DNA from: Schoenoplectus triqueter
Lineage: Eukaryota > Streptophyta > Magnoliopsida > Poales > Cyperaceae
Assembly (NCBI GenBank): GCA_964058805.1
Contig: CAXKVV010000457.1
Span: 1-41,708 of the forward strand
Length of the DNA stretch: 41,708 bases
Direction of reading: 5' to 3'
Below, one piece after another: positions 20,701-31,315 of the stretch (its first letter is position 1; each line of letters starts with the position of its first letter). The notes under the pieces were generated by a model. It searched no databases. It was not told the origin of the DNA and saw only the letters and a list, made by a program, of their open reading frames with translations. A program made the translations under genes and the position numbers.

Positions 20701-23161
20701 CCTTTAAAGAGAACTTAATAGTTCCAAGGAAAAATGAATAAATTATCCTGGCTGGACAAGATTCATTGTAACATTCAAGGAAATTCTCAGTAAGATATGA
20801 AAATTTATTTCCAGGCCAGTGAGAAATATATTTTATTATCCACAAACAAGAAAGAGATGTTCTTCACAAGTGCATAATTGAGCTATAGCATTAACTAAAT
20901 CGCAATGCAAATTAAGCACTTACAATCTCCACAATCGATCGATGAATCAAATGAACTAATAAACAAACAGAAAAATAAATGTAGTACAAAGAAGAAAGAT
21001 TGAGCACCTGGTTTAAGCGGTTGAGGCATATATTAGCAGTCCTCCCTTGAACTTGTGGAGTAAAGTCTAGCACACTAACCCCACAATTACTCTGCAGAAG
21101 AATCCTAAAATACTCTGTCCCAAGACCTAAACTAACAAGATGAGACACAAACATAGTTATGTTATGAAACATATAAAAGTTACCATTGGTGCTCTATGAA
21201 GAGTCAGAGGTTGTGCATGTGCAACAAGCATTACATTGTCAGGCAAAAGCATATTTATCGAAGAACATACTAAGTGGTTCCAAGTGGGTGTAAAATTTGT
21301 ATGGCTCAGCACTTTTTGGTTCATGAGCACAAGAACTTAACCAATCTGCAGAAATTCTTGTATACAACTATTTGAACCTTCTAAAGAATTTCTACTTATT
21401 GTTTGTCATGTTCTCATTTGTAATAGCCAATATGACAGAGCTCAAATGAATCTGCAGATATTCCAGCTTGGAGGAAAGAGAGAAGTGTCCCTGTCAACAA
21501 TGATGATGCCCAGGCCAGAAAACTGGGAACATTTCTTCTATTTAATTTTTGCCGCCTATGAATAGGATAAAAATCATTTAAACTATTTCTATAACCATGA
21601 TCATAAATCACCTAGATGTAGAATGTTAATGAGATGGACTACATTATTTCCCCAGAAAAGAAAAAGAGAAAAAGTGTACATTACCTAAAGCAGTTGCAAC
21701 AAGAGCCTGGTTCACTGCATTGTGGGCAACAACAAGTACAGACTTGCCTTCGTGAGCCAAGATTCTGTCCCAGCAATTTCTGGCTCTGTCCCATAACTCC
21801 CTAACTGGGTAATGTCCATCTATGTTAAAATTTGGTGCATCCTTCTGCCACAGTCGATACAGACTACCATACCTCTCCTTACCTTCATGCTTCAGTAAAC
21901 CCTACAGAATCCATTATACCTTAATAAGATTTCCATTTTTTTCCCAGTGGGGGGTTCTAAGAATATTACTGCTCCTGAATGAAATTAATTCTCTGAGCAC
22001 AACAATTAGTTTGCAAGTTATTTCAAATATTATTTAAAAAAAATAAAAGCAAGGAAAAGTATGAAACACCTTGCAGTTTCTGCTTGTGAGGTGGGATTGC
22101 CACAGAATATGATGCAAAAAAGATCTGACACAGGCCACATCTATTGCTTGTGTACAGTACATTTTATTATTATATAGTATATAGTACGAGTAACTTTTAT
22201 GATTTCATTATCATTCTCATTATTCCCATCAAGTATCGTAGCCACTATTATTATAATTGATATTTTTTACATTTGAGATCTCTGATCTCTATGCTTTCAG
22301 TTTGGGTTTCATTTCTAGCTCACCCCAATTTACTTGGGATTAAAGGTTGTGTTGTTGTTGTTGTTCGTAGTTCTGGTGGTGCCTTGATATATATTGTGTT
22401 TTGTGAATAGTATTACAAAAAATCAACATTAAGGAACAATAAAGTAAAAAAAATAAACTTGAATATTGTGTTTAATTAGAACTAACTTGGAAAGAGTAGA
22501 GATCAATCTCTCTCAAGTCAGAGTCGGGAAGCATTTCCACCTGTCGACTGCCCCATATTATCTCAGCTGTTCTCTTCGATCGAATGAGGGGACTGAACCA
22601 CATATGGAATACCATATGAAGTCAACAAAACTCTTCTAAGTATAACAACTTAAGAATTACCAGAAATTGACAAAAGATAATACAGGTAGCAGTTCTTGGA
22701 ACAATGATGTTCCAAACATATCAGGCATCAACAAACGCAGCAATCAAAACGATTAAGATGTAATTGAGTTCTTCGAGGAACATGCTCAATTACATCTTAA
22801 CCTTTTGGTCTACTACATAAAACCGGATGGCATTCCAAAGAAGATAACTGGAGTTGGGGAAGGACCTAGTGAAGCAGGCATCGAAGGAATCAGAGAGGAG
22901 CATCTGGCGCGAGGTCTCAGCCTGGGACTCTCCCTTCGAGGTGAGCACCGAGTAGTCGGAGCTTCCCTGGATGCGGCCTTCCTCGTTCCAGGTGCTCTGC
23001 CCGTGTCGCACCAGCACCACTCTCTTCGCCTCTCGTATCTCCCGCAGCTTCTCCGCCACTCTTGGGGCCTCCTCCGCCTCTCTGAGGGTCGCGCAGCAGG
23101 GGGGAATAGTTCGCCGCCAGACGGGGATCGCCGCAGTGGGGGAGCACACTAGTGAGAACAT
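17733..23161 (-). CDS. Probable 2-carboxy-D-arabinitol-1-phosphatase, chloroplastic (9 exons)
   Basis: Exons (reading leftward): 22866-23161, 22487-22592, 21685-21901, 21008-21126, 20545-20646, 19716-19769, 19168-19266, 18634-18741, 17733-18098. All introns are GT-AG and all phases join, giving 488 residues, close to the Arabidopsis homologue At5g22620. The family removes phosphate from CA1P, the night-time tight-binding Rubisco inhibitor, in the stroma after Rubisco activase releases it. The protein has two phosphoglycerate-mutase-type halves. The first has the full signature: RHGQSTWN with phospho-acceptor His53, TSP at about 98-100, and His194 in VVAHNAVN. The second has VCQGATQ (270-272 replacing RHG) and VVGHPAML with His418, so it looks degenerate. 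The first 46 residues before the fold suit a transit peptide. ATG 23161 is preceded by an in-frame TAG nine codons upstream. Exon 6 (54 nt) is the least certain. Confidence 0.92.
18409..18503. repeat. 48-bp tandem duplication in intron 8
   Basis: TTAATTTATGCTCATC starts at 18409 and again at 18457. Both copies continue through CACCTGATGTTGTTAAATTT with only a few differences. It lies between exons 8 and 9 of the phosphatase gene. Confidence 0.9.
18796..18853. repeat. Short inverted repeat in intron 7
   Basis: TTTTAGTGAGGC on the left faces GCCCTCACTAAAA on the right, about 30 bases apart, able to form a 12-bp stem. It may be a solo piece of a CACTA-type or MITE end; this is not resolved. Confidence 0.5.
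22313..22365 (+). mobile_element. Au-SINE-like 3' tail in intron 2
   Basis: The stretch from TTCTAGCTCACCCCAA through TTGGGATTAAAGG to GTTGTTGTTGTTGTT is the characteristic 3' end of the plant Au-type SINE family: a TTGGG stem-loop followed by (TTG)n. The tRNA-like head with A and B boxes is not recognisable upstream, so this is a 5'-truncated or heavily mutated copy. It is oriented opposite to the host gene. Confidence 0.7.
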
Positions 23162-24209
23162 TCCTTGTTCAAGTTTTCTGGTACTCTATTAGATAGATAT
23201 TTTGCAAGCACATCGAGGCCTCTGGTGCTCGTTTGAAGGTGAGCTAGCGAGCCTGTCAACTGTCATACAGTCATGGTCATGGCTGCTCCGGTTTGTCAGT
23301 TTGTGCGTTCATTGGAGAAGGGGTGATCCACGTGGCACGAGGCCGCGCTTTGCATTTTGCCCGTGGGGCAGAGCGGTCAAATGCATATAGAAATATTCCA
23401 ACTATGAAGAGCTAAACTATTAAACTAGTATCGTTTTGAACTTGTTAAGCTGAGCTTAATTTAAAATTTATTAGGATTGATTTCAATCAATTTAAATTGT
23501 TGAAATTGAACTAGTTCATGATGTGTTTCAGTGTTTCCATTTAAGTTATTAATTTATGGTTTGTTTAGTATGAAATCAAGCAGTTAAAAAAAATGCATGA
23601 ATATAATTCTGAACATCCAAAATTGTGATCACTTGAATATATATTAAACTAACTAGAAAATATATAAATGTATGATTCGATTTAGTATTTATGATTAATG
23701 ATTTGAATTTATCATTTGAACTTAAAAACACCAGTACACCACCAAAGAGTGAAAGATCTCGGTGTGCTTAAAAATAAGTGTTTTTTAAATACCCAATTTA
23801 GAAAAAATAAAAATAAAATAAGTGTGAATATTTGTTTTCTTTTATTTTTTTTATAAATAAAGATAAGAGTTGAAGTTATTTGAAATTTAAAAGGGGTACA
23901 GAATTAAACAGAAGTCTCTCAACAAGCAACCTGATATTACTGCACAAATATCCACTTGTCATTCAATTTTAATTCCTTTAGTAGTCACCATCAATCAGGA
24001 CGTGACCATACAACTAAGCAAAATTAAAATTAATCAATGCCTCTATATTGTTATAGTTTCTTTATTATCCAGACTAAAATAGGTACACAAAAAGATCACT
24101 GTAAAACCCACAAAAGAAAAAAAAAAGTTTCATCAATTGAATCACACAGTACGCCATCTGGAGATAAGTACATGTTCATCTAGTACTCTTTTCCATCTGT
24201 AATAAGATC
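23162..24209. other. Intergenic: phosphatase promoter and 3' flank of lectin gene 1
   Basis: About 1 kb between two minus-strand genes. The right half of the phosphatase 5' flank (to about 23400) is unusually GC-rich and holds a G-box. The rest is AT-rich, with a possible AATAAA signal on the minus strand (TTTATT at 24061-24066) about 145 bp after the stop of lectin gene 1. Confidence 0.6.
23328..23335. promoter_or_regulatory. G-box CCACGTGG upstream of the phosphatase gene
   Basis: A perfect 8-bp palindrome with the CACGTG core, 167-174 bp before the phosphatase ATG. TCCACGTGGCA resembles the G-box of Rubisco small-subunit promoters, which is bound by bZIP and bHLH/PIF factors. Its function here is inferred from sequence and position only. 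Confidence 0.55.
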
Positions 24210-25640
24210 CTAATTTTGCTCTTCTAGCTTTTCATGTTTTGGGACACTCCCTAACTGGATTACGGGCAAACTGTTTCGTCTCTTATCCCACCACCAGTAA
24301 CCACCATATGCTGCCAGACCAGCAAATACCAGTGTAAGAATCACCACCACAGCTACCACAGCCCGGTGCCCTGGCTTATCTCGGTGTTTCCTCCCATGTA
24401 CGACTGGCCCCTGGTCATTTGACCTGAGTTTGAAGTATCCCTTATATGCAGACCCTGACTTCTCGACTGTCTGTATTGGATAGTCCATGATGTAACAATT
24501 TTTGGCTGTGTCAGCATATAATGCCCCCCAGCATACACAGCTTTGCTCGCATGTTTTCTCGCACTCATTTAAAGAACCGACTGATATCGTCTCCATAATG
24601 TCTGTGTACTCTACCGTGACACCAGTTTTTCTCACAACCAAGAAACCGCTATTCTGACCACCACAGAAGTCCCCGGAATCTGTCTGGAGGCATCCGTCTG
24701 TGCCATTGACTAGACATGAGCACTGTGGTGGAGAACCAGGTATACAGATCCCATATGCACCACATATGCCTGGCAGCCCACACTGTTCTGTCTGAGCTGT
24801 AAAAACCAAAACCCATGCATCGTTGTCCCAATAGTAAGCATACAAATTGCCATCAGACTGTAAGGTCAATCGGTGGAAACCAAGATATCCACGTTCAAAT
24901 GAGTCGAAAGGAATTCGATCTACAGAAGTTCCATCCCTAACATAATACATACCCAAGAAACCGCGCGGGTCAACTTGCGCATAGATATCCTTCAGAGCGG
25001 TGGCTTTGAGAGCAGTGTGTTTCCAATAATTCAACTCCTGACCTTCCTGGAACTGCATGAACAACGCAAGATATGCTATGCCAATACGTAAGGTGTACCG
25101 TTTATTGGCTGTGACCAAGGAGGCTATGGTTGCTGATGAGAACTTCTGTCCTTGTACAAGTGTGTCGAATGGATAATCAAAGCTCTGCCAGAGAGGAGAA
25201 TCCCTCCCGTTAGAAGCATATATTTGGAGATTGGAATTATTGCTGAGGGTTACATAGTCGCCCCCGGCAAATTTGGAGGTCCAGATTGTTCCGGCTTGGA
25301 CAGTTTCATCAGTCAGGACAAGGTTGCCATCAAAAGACAGTGTAGTCGAGTTGTCCCAGTTGGGCAAATTCAAAGGGTTGGCACGCCATACTTGTTGCAT
25401 AGATGGTTGGTGAATTACAGCCAAATCAAGCTTTGTCGAACCAATACGCAAGAACCCAAATGCAAAAACACCAGTGACATCGGTAAGAAGAGGCTCAAAC
25501 TGAGAATTTCTTTCATTCGGTGAGGCCGTGAAATCTTTTACGATCCTTGTGGGTATGCTTGAGTTGGCAGCTGTACACCGAACCGTTAGCAATGCCAATA
25601 TGTAACAAAAAAAGAAACTTGTTGATCTCATTGTATACAT
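24210..25640 (-). CDS. Bulb-type lectin / PAN domain membrane protein, copy 1 (At5g03700-like)
   Basis: A single-exon gene of 476 residues. The protein resembles the ectodomain of S-locus receptor kinases but has no kinase. It has a signal peptide (about 1-24) and a bulb-type mannose-lectin region including FDGNLVL (103-109) and WQSFDYPFDT (151-160). An S-locus/EGF-like cysteine block CGLPGICGAYGIC (287-299) is followed by a PAN/apple-type domain with Cys 326, 360, 364, 368, 370 and 382, a transmembrane helix (about 427-448) and a 26-residue tail starting WWDKRR. NGTDGC (312-317) is a conserved glycosylation site. Likely a plasma-membrane or wall-facing sugar-binding protein; ligand and role unknown. 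Met1 and Met4 are both possible starts. It is the most divergent of the three copies: for example its lectin region reads HQPSMQQVW where the others have HLPSSxPVW. Confidence 0.93.
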   Translation of the reverse strand: MYTMRSTSFFFCYILALLTVRCTAANSSIPTRIVKDFTASPNERNSQFEPLLTDVTGVFAFGFLRIGSTKLDLAVIHQPSMQQVWRANPLNLPNWDNSTTLSFDGNLVLTDETVQAGTIWTSKFAGGDYVTLSNNSNLQIYASNGRDSPLWQSFDYPFDTLVQGQKFSSATIASLVTANKRYTLRIGIAYLALFMQFQEGQELNYWKHTALKATALKDIYAQVDPRGFLGMYYVRDGTSVDRIPFDSFERGYLGFHRLTLQSDGNLYAYYWDNDAWVLVFTAQTEQCGLPGICGAYGICIPGSPPQCSCLVNGTDGCLQTDSGDFCGGQNSGFLVVRKTGVTVEYTDIMETISVGSLNECEKTCEQSCVCWGALYADTAKNCYIMDYPIQTVEKSGSAYKGYFKLRSNDQGPVVHGRKHRDKPGHRAVVAVVVILTLVFAGLAAYGGYWWWDKRRNSLPVIQLGSVPKHEKLEEQN

Positions 25641-25740
25641 TGACTATGATTTGTGCAAAAACGAGAGAAATTAAGAGAGGAGGAAAGGAATTGGGGGTCA
25701 GCGATGAGGGATCAAGAGAGGAGTATTAACGTGGTAAGCT

Positions 25741-25776
25741 GTTATTAAAGGATAAAAGAAAGTCAGAGCTTGAGAT
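25741..25776 (-). promoter_or_regulatory. Shared promoter block of lectin gene 1
   Basis: The plus-strand sequence AAAGTCAGAGCTTGAGA (25759-25775) closely matches AAAGTCAAAGCTTGAGA upstream of lectin gene 3. It lies 120-135 bp before the ATG. On the gene's strand it contains TGACT, half of a WRKY W-box. A weak TATA-like TTTAATAA lies just downstream at about 25742-25749. Confidence 0.45.
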
Positions 25777-28522
25777 TGATAGGGTATTATGATATTGTTG
25801 ACTCATTTAAATATTTCTTTAATGGACTAGGAGTGGTGATGGTGGTACAGCAGTCATCTACATGGTCTTTTCTGTATTCCAAAACCATGGTACTTGTTGC
25901 AAAATAAAAATTCAGATAGTACTGACTACATAAGGGGAATCAGAGATTTGTTCTCTGCAACAATTAAACAACGCACTAGTTTGGTTGCTTAATTAAGAGT
26001 TAAGACTGCGTCAATTTAAACTGTTCATCTAATAGCACGAGTCAAAGGAAAATGCATTTTATAGTCTCATGATCTTAACACAAGATACACAATACATAAC
26101 GAAAAAAGGCGTTTTGATCTGGCTGAGACCATGGATTGAAGCTGTTGTATGTAACAGAGACTGCACATTCAACTCCATAACTCTTCTATGGCTGTGATAC
26201 TGAAACTGGGAAGAAGTTCAAAGCAAATTATCTATTTGTAAATTGTTTGTCTATTTCTATGAGACAGCAGGCACGTTTGGCTTTTGATTTGATTTGTTGG
26301 TTTTAGCTTCTCCTCTGGGAAATACTGGCTGACACGATGTGATGAGCAGATTTTCAATATCCCTTTCTCTCTCTCTCTCCCCCTCTCTACCTTTTTTTTC
26401 TTCCCTTGTAAATTGGCAGTGGCTGTTGTCAGGGTTGAGCACTTAGAAGCCCCTTTCTGGGAAATGGGAATTGTGTATATCATTTTTGGGCTTTTGGAGT
26501 TCACAATGCAAAGCCCATTCGGTGCAAGGTGTCTCTCTGCATTGGGCTTTATGAGGTTGCTATTTAAATTCCCACTAATTATTGTTTGACGACTTCAAAC
26601 TTGGTGCCACTTAGATATTTCGGCCTTTGCAATGTGATGACAATATTAATTTCTGCGATTTTAGATTTTTTAGCAAGTACCAAAAAAAACTTGGAATTAT
26701 TTTAATTAAAACAAAAAAAAATCCCCCAATAAACTACACCAAAAATATAATGCAGACTTTGAGATAAAACTCATAAAGGAATAGAAAATTGATGTTGGCA
26801 TCACAACAAAAATAGATAATTAATCCCATAGCCAATGGTGCGTGTTTTCAGCTTAACGTCTTGTCAGATTTATGGTAAGCACAAGGCTGAAGAGGCATTA
26901 TTTTCTCAAGTTAAATTATTTTCTCAAGTTGGTTAGTGGCACACAAGTTTGTTATCAAGATATATATAGATCAAGATAAAATGAAAATCAAACACTTAAA
27001 TAAACTATTAAAATTAAGTAATTTTCAACGCTACTGGAAAGAAACAAGTGGTTGGGTTAGATAACTATACTACATGATAGCGGTTGACCGATAAGATATT
27101 TTTAGGATGACGTCACTGACTTATTTTATTTATTAAACTGTATTTTAAGTAAATTAATAGAAACATGACGAAATATATGATAACGACTACTGCGTTGAAG
27201 CTGTGACTTTCAAGCTGAACAATCTAATTTATGATTAATGCAGCTTTCATACATAATCAAGATAAGCTCAAATCTTATATAATAGGTTAGGAGTGAGGCT
27301 AGTATACTCCGACCCAAATCTCTAATTTCAAATTAGATATGATCGTTTTAAATCATTTAATCTAATATTTATATAAAAATATATTAGCAAAATAAATTTT
27401 ACATAATTTCAGAGAACATCATTTTATCCTAATTAATCAGACAAAAATTAAAATTGCGCCATTAAAAACAAAATAGAGAAAAAAAATTCAAAATATATTT
27501 TCCAGTATATGCGGATTCTAAGCGTTCCTTTCAATTAAACTTTAGGGGAAATGGTAATTATATTCAGGTTCCCCAATTTGCACTGTTAAAAATCACAAAT
27601 AATTTATTCGCTAAGTAAAATATTAATAAAGTCAAAAGTAGTTTTTTCGCTAAATTAATTAAAACATATAAAGTCAAATTAATTTAATTTATTTGCTTAG
27701 TTATTTAAATATTGGAGTCAACAGTCTGAAATTTCGCAAGATAGGGACTAACCAATGCATTCATTTATCATAAGAAAAATAATAATAATTTAGCGTGGTT
27801 TTGGTAGAGTGTTCAGCAGTAAAGCTGAAGGGATATGAAAGTTTTCTGGACATGAGCATATACTTTTGAGCCAATCCAAAAATGATAAGAAAATCGCATG
27901 GTAGTTTGACTTCTCAATAGTTGGATATACTTCTATTTTAAATTTTTATTGGACTCATATTTGCCTCTCATCGGAAGAAAAAGAGAGAAAGCTGAGGGAA
28001 GATCTAAACAAGAATATGCTGGTACATTTTATGCCACATTTTTTTGGTGATTAGTGCAATTTAGAGGAAACATCTGCATTTTTCATACGATCAGGTGATG
28101 GGAAAGAAAATATCACTGACTGAATTAGAATTCAGCGGAATTAGACTTAAATTAAAATTTGTCTGGCTGCCTTTTGTTTCTGATAGTTACCTAATAGTAA
28201 CAGGTTATGCAAACTAGATGCTTAGTTCATCAAAAATAAAATAAAATTACAGCACCACGCTATTGAACATTGAGCAAGGAAAAAGATTCCCAACTGTGTT
28301 CATTAATCGTACAAGGATGGTTAGATCCAAAATTATTGTAATAAAACAATTAATGTGTCCATTAATTTCCTATAATCTGAACTTTCATTCTATATTTCTA
28401 TTTTCTGTTAGTGCGTTGGAAACACCAATTGCACAACAAATAACTCAGAGAAGGCATGTTCTCACATCATATCTGCAAGTATACTACATCTTCTTCACTT
28501 TCTAGGCAAGAACTTTGAACAA
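25777..28522. other. Intergenic DNA between lectin genes 1 and 2
   Basis: About 2.7 kb. It contains a CT-rich microsatellite near 26363-26392 and a short tandem repeat ATTATTTTCTCAAGTT near 26898-26930. The small frames at 26232-26504 and 28263-28505 have no recognisable homology. No transposon boundaries were found. Confidence 0.55.
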
Positions 28523-29962
28523 TCATGTACTCATTGACCTGAGATCCTTGAACGGTGTTGAAGTCATTTCCTGATTCGAACCCGCTAGTTGGAGCCGCAA
28601 CAACCTGCTTCGTCTCTTATCCCAGTACCAGTACCCCCCATACAAAGCCAAACCCGCAAACATAAGAGTAAATATCACCACCACTGCTGCCACTCCTCTG
28701 CGTCTCTCGTCACTGTCATCCAATCCATTTCGTCTAATTTTAAAGTACCCTTGATGTGTATTTCCTGACACTTCGACTGTTTGAATTGGGTAGTCCATCA
28801 AGTAACAAATGTTCAACGTTTTGGCGAACAATGCCCCCCAACAGGTACAGTTGTGCTTGCATATTGTCTCACATTCTTCCAAAGACTTCACCCCTACTGA
28901 CATCATGAGTTCAGTGTACTCCACGGTGACTCCGCTCCTCCTTACAACTGAGAAGTCACTATTGTCCTTGCTACAAAAATCACCAGAGTCTGTTTGGAGA
29001 CAACCATCTGTGCCGTTGACCATACAAAAACATGATGGTTTTCCAGGGAAACAAAGCCCATAGGCCCCACAAATTCCAGGCATCCCGCACGGCTCAGTGA
29101 CAGCTGTATAAACCAGATCCCATTTGTTATTATCCCAGAAGTATGCATGTAAATTGCCATTGTTTTGTATTGTTACACGGTGAAGCCCAAGATAGCCACG
29201 GTCAAATGAGTCGAATGGAAGTATCTCCGCCTTAGATCCGTCACTGTTATAGAAACCAAAGAAACCTAGTGGTTGTACTACCCCATACATATCTGATCCC
29301 TTGGCTCCAAATGGACTGTGCCTCCAGTAATTGATCTCATGTCTTCCACCAAATTCCATGTATAAGGCAACATGTGTCCCCACCATCCGCAAGGTGTACC
29401 GCCTGTCTGAAGTGGTGAGTGAAGTCATGGAAGTGAAATTCTGACCTTGCACAAGTGTGTCGGATGGGTGATCGAAACTTTGCCAAAACACCGAGTTCTC
29501 TTGAGAAGAAGAACGTATTTGGAGGTTTGATGTGTTCCGAAGGACCAGAAGGTCGCCACCTGTCGAATTAGAGGACCACAACACGTCCTCATGGATGCTT
29601 TTGTCAGTTAGGATCAAGTCCCCATCAAAGGAGAAAGTCGTTGATCGGCCCCAATTGGCAAGGTTGGACGGGATAGCGCGCCAGACCGGCAGAGAGGAAG
29701 GGAGGTGGACCACTGCAAGGTCCAACTTTGTGGGGCCCACACGTATAAACCCAAAGGCGAAAATGCCAGTAGGATCTGCTAGAAGGAACTCAAACTCGGA
29801 GTTAACTTGGCCTGGGGTGGCACTGAAGCCTTTACGGAGTTCGGTGGTCTCGATCAATGCACCGGTGACTGTGTGGATGAATGTCAGAAGGCCCAGAACT
29901 GCTGAAATGTAAAACACAGAGAAGGCTTTCAATTGGAATCTCTTCTCTTTTGTGATTGCCAT
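28523..29962 (-). CDS. Bulb-type lectin / PAN domain membrane protein, copy 2 (At5g03700-like)
   Basis: A single-exon gene of 479 residues with the architecture of its neighbours. An N-terminal hydrophobic signal (about 12-34) follows a basic stretch. The lectin region has FDGDLIL (112-118) and WQSFDHPSDT (160-169). The cysteine block is CGMPGICGAYGLC (292-304). The PAN-type domain has Cys 330, 364, 368, 372, 374 and 386, the transmembrane helix is about 424-444, and the tail begins WDKRR and is longer than in the other copies, ending FKDLRSMST. By eye it is closer to copy 3 than to copy 1 (DPTGxFAFGF and HLPSSxPVW in both). No kinase, so signalling would need a partner. Function is inferred from domains only. 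Confidence 0.93.
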   Translation of the reverse strand: MAITKEKRFQLKAFSVFYISAVLGLLTFIHTVTGALIETTELRKGFSATPGQVNSEFEFLLADPTGIFAFGFIRVGPTKLDLAVVHLPSSLPVWRAIPSNLANWGRSTTFSFDGDLILTDKSIHEDVLWSSNSTGGDLLVLRNTSNLQIRSSSQENSVFWQSFDHPSDTLVQGQNFTSMTSLTTSDRRYTLRMVGTHVALYMEFGGRHEINYWRHSPFGAKGSDMYGVVQPLGFFGFYNSDGSKAEILPFDSFDRGYLGLHRVTIQNNGNLHAYFWDNNKWDLVYTAVTEPCGMPGICGAYGLCFPGKPSCFCMVNGTDGCLQTDSGDFCSKDNSDFSVVRRSGVTVEYTELMMSVGVKSLEECETICKHNCTCWGALFAKTLNICYLMDYPIQTVEVSGNTHQGYFKIRRNGLDDSDERRRGVAAVVVIFTLMFAGLALYGGYWYWDKRRSRLLRLQLAGSNQEMTSTPFKDLRSMST

Positions 29963-30084
29963 TTCTATTTCTTGGTATCACAATTGTGAATAATTGTTGA
30001 GGATCAGTGAATCAGAAAGGAAAAGAGGAAAGGGAGGATGACGATTGACGGCGGATGAAGAGAAAGGAACTGGTCGTCGGCTGG

Positions 30085-30122
30085 TTTATTTACATTAAAT
30101 GAGTGAAGCAAGTCAAAAGACG
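30085..30122 (-). promoter_or_regulatory. Shared promoter block and TATA-like box of lectin gene 2
   Basis: On the gene's strand TTTTGACTTGC (from 30107-30117) contains the W-box core TTGACT. It is followed by a TATA-like TAAATAAA (30085-30092) about 125-130 bp before the ATG. Spacing and content parallel lectin gene 3. Confidence 0.45.
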
Positions 30123-30438
30123 AGAGCCACTTGTGTATTTTTCATGATAGAATAACTGGTTTGGATCCTACTGTCAGCCATCGATAATATTGTTGTCATA
30201 ATTTTAACTATAACAGCTGATTCATTTCTTCCACCATCCACTGTGATATGGAAGGCACTGCCTTTTCATCATTAAGGTTTTCTTTAACTCTTGTCATTTT
30301 TCCGGTATTTTATATTATGTACTTTTTGTCAGTTTATAAAAGAAAATATACATAGTTTATTTATTTTTTAATATATTTTTTGAGTTAAACTTTTAAATTT
30401 AAGTTACAGTAGTTTTACTCTATTTATGTAAATATTTA

Positions 30439-30884
30439 CTAATATCTTGCACGTGCGTTGTTACGGTGATATTTTTAAAAATATAAAAATTCATATATTC
30501 ATATGAAAAGAAAGAAAATAAAAATGAAGATAATTTAGTAATTAATATAAATTTCAATCATGAATACGTAATTAATGTAAAATAAATACAAAATTGGGAG
30601 AAAAAATTGACATTCAAAATTTAATGAAAGTTGAAATTCATAATTGATGTCAATCTAAGAAAAAAAGAAACAAAATAGCGCAATTGTACTCTTAAATTAT
30701 GTAGCATTTCATATAACAAACAAAATTGAGAGAAAATTATAACCTCAACATAAATGACCATAGAGATAGTAACATTATTTGATGAATAACTCAATCTAAT
30801 GACTAATATTAGATCTAAATATTCAATAAAAAATTTAAATTGTTGCGATATCAGAACACTTACGTACTTAATAAGGAGTAGAGA
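30439..30884 (-). mobile_element. Non-autonomous Helitron-like element, upstream of lectin gene 2
   Basis: Read on the minus strand, it begins TCTCTACTCC after a host A (30885) and ends with an imperfect CACCGTAACAACGCACGTG hairpin, a short spacer and TTAG before a host T (30438). Helitrons start with TC, end with a hairpin plus CTRR, and insert between A and T; here the final CTAG has become TTAG. It is 446 bp with no RepHel coding. The A/T flanks and both termini agree, but the changed last tetranucleotide lowers confidence. It starts about 480 bp upstream of the ATG of lectin gene 2. Confidence 0.6.
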
Positions 30885-30973
30885 TGTGGAAAAGAAATTA
30901 CAGAAGAAACATACTAAATAAAACTATATATCATTTGATATATTTTTTTAAGTTAAGCTCACTGAATTCTCAG

Positions 30974-31315
30974 AATAAATGATCAAATTTGCTATGGATT
31001 TAAAAATATAGTTAAATCATCTCTAAATCTTGATTTATGGGTCTCAATAAATTGTTTATATCAAAATGGGATATAAAAAAAATTCTATTTTTCAAATTTT
31101 ATAAGTATTAGTTTTGAATTTTTAAAAATGACCTAGAAAATATGTATTATTTTATTACTATTATTGAATCATCTTAGAAAAATTCAAAAATTAGAAAATT
31201 TTTATATCCCTTCATATTTTAATATAATATAAAGAATTTATCGTGATCCATAAATCAAGATTTAGAAATGATTTATCAATATTTTTTAGTCCATAACAAA
31301 TTTGATTCATTAATT
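30974..31315. mobile_element. Fold-back MITE-like hairpin element
   Basis: Nearly the whole 342 bases is one inverted repeat. From the left AATAAATGATCAAATTTG and from the right (reversed) AATTAATGAATCAAATTTG are followed by TAAATCATCTCTAAATCTTG against TAAATCATTTCTAAATCTTG. Pairing continues with small gaps towards the centre near 31140. There is no coding capacity. No clear target duplication could be fixed, so the superfamily is open. Confidence 0.7.

Noticed and set aside
22805..23152. 115-codon plus-strand frame and other overlapping frames across 22790-23192
   Set aside because: They are opposite-strand or shifted frames of the GC-rich first exon of the phosphatase, whose own frame carries the RHG signature and joins correctly to exon 2.
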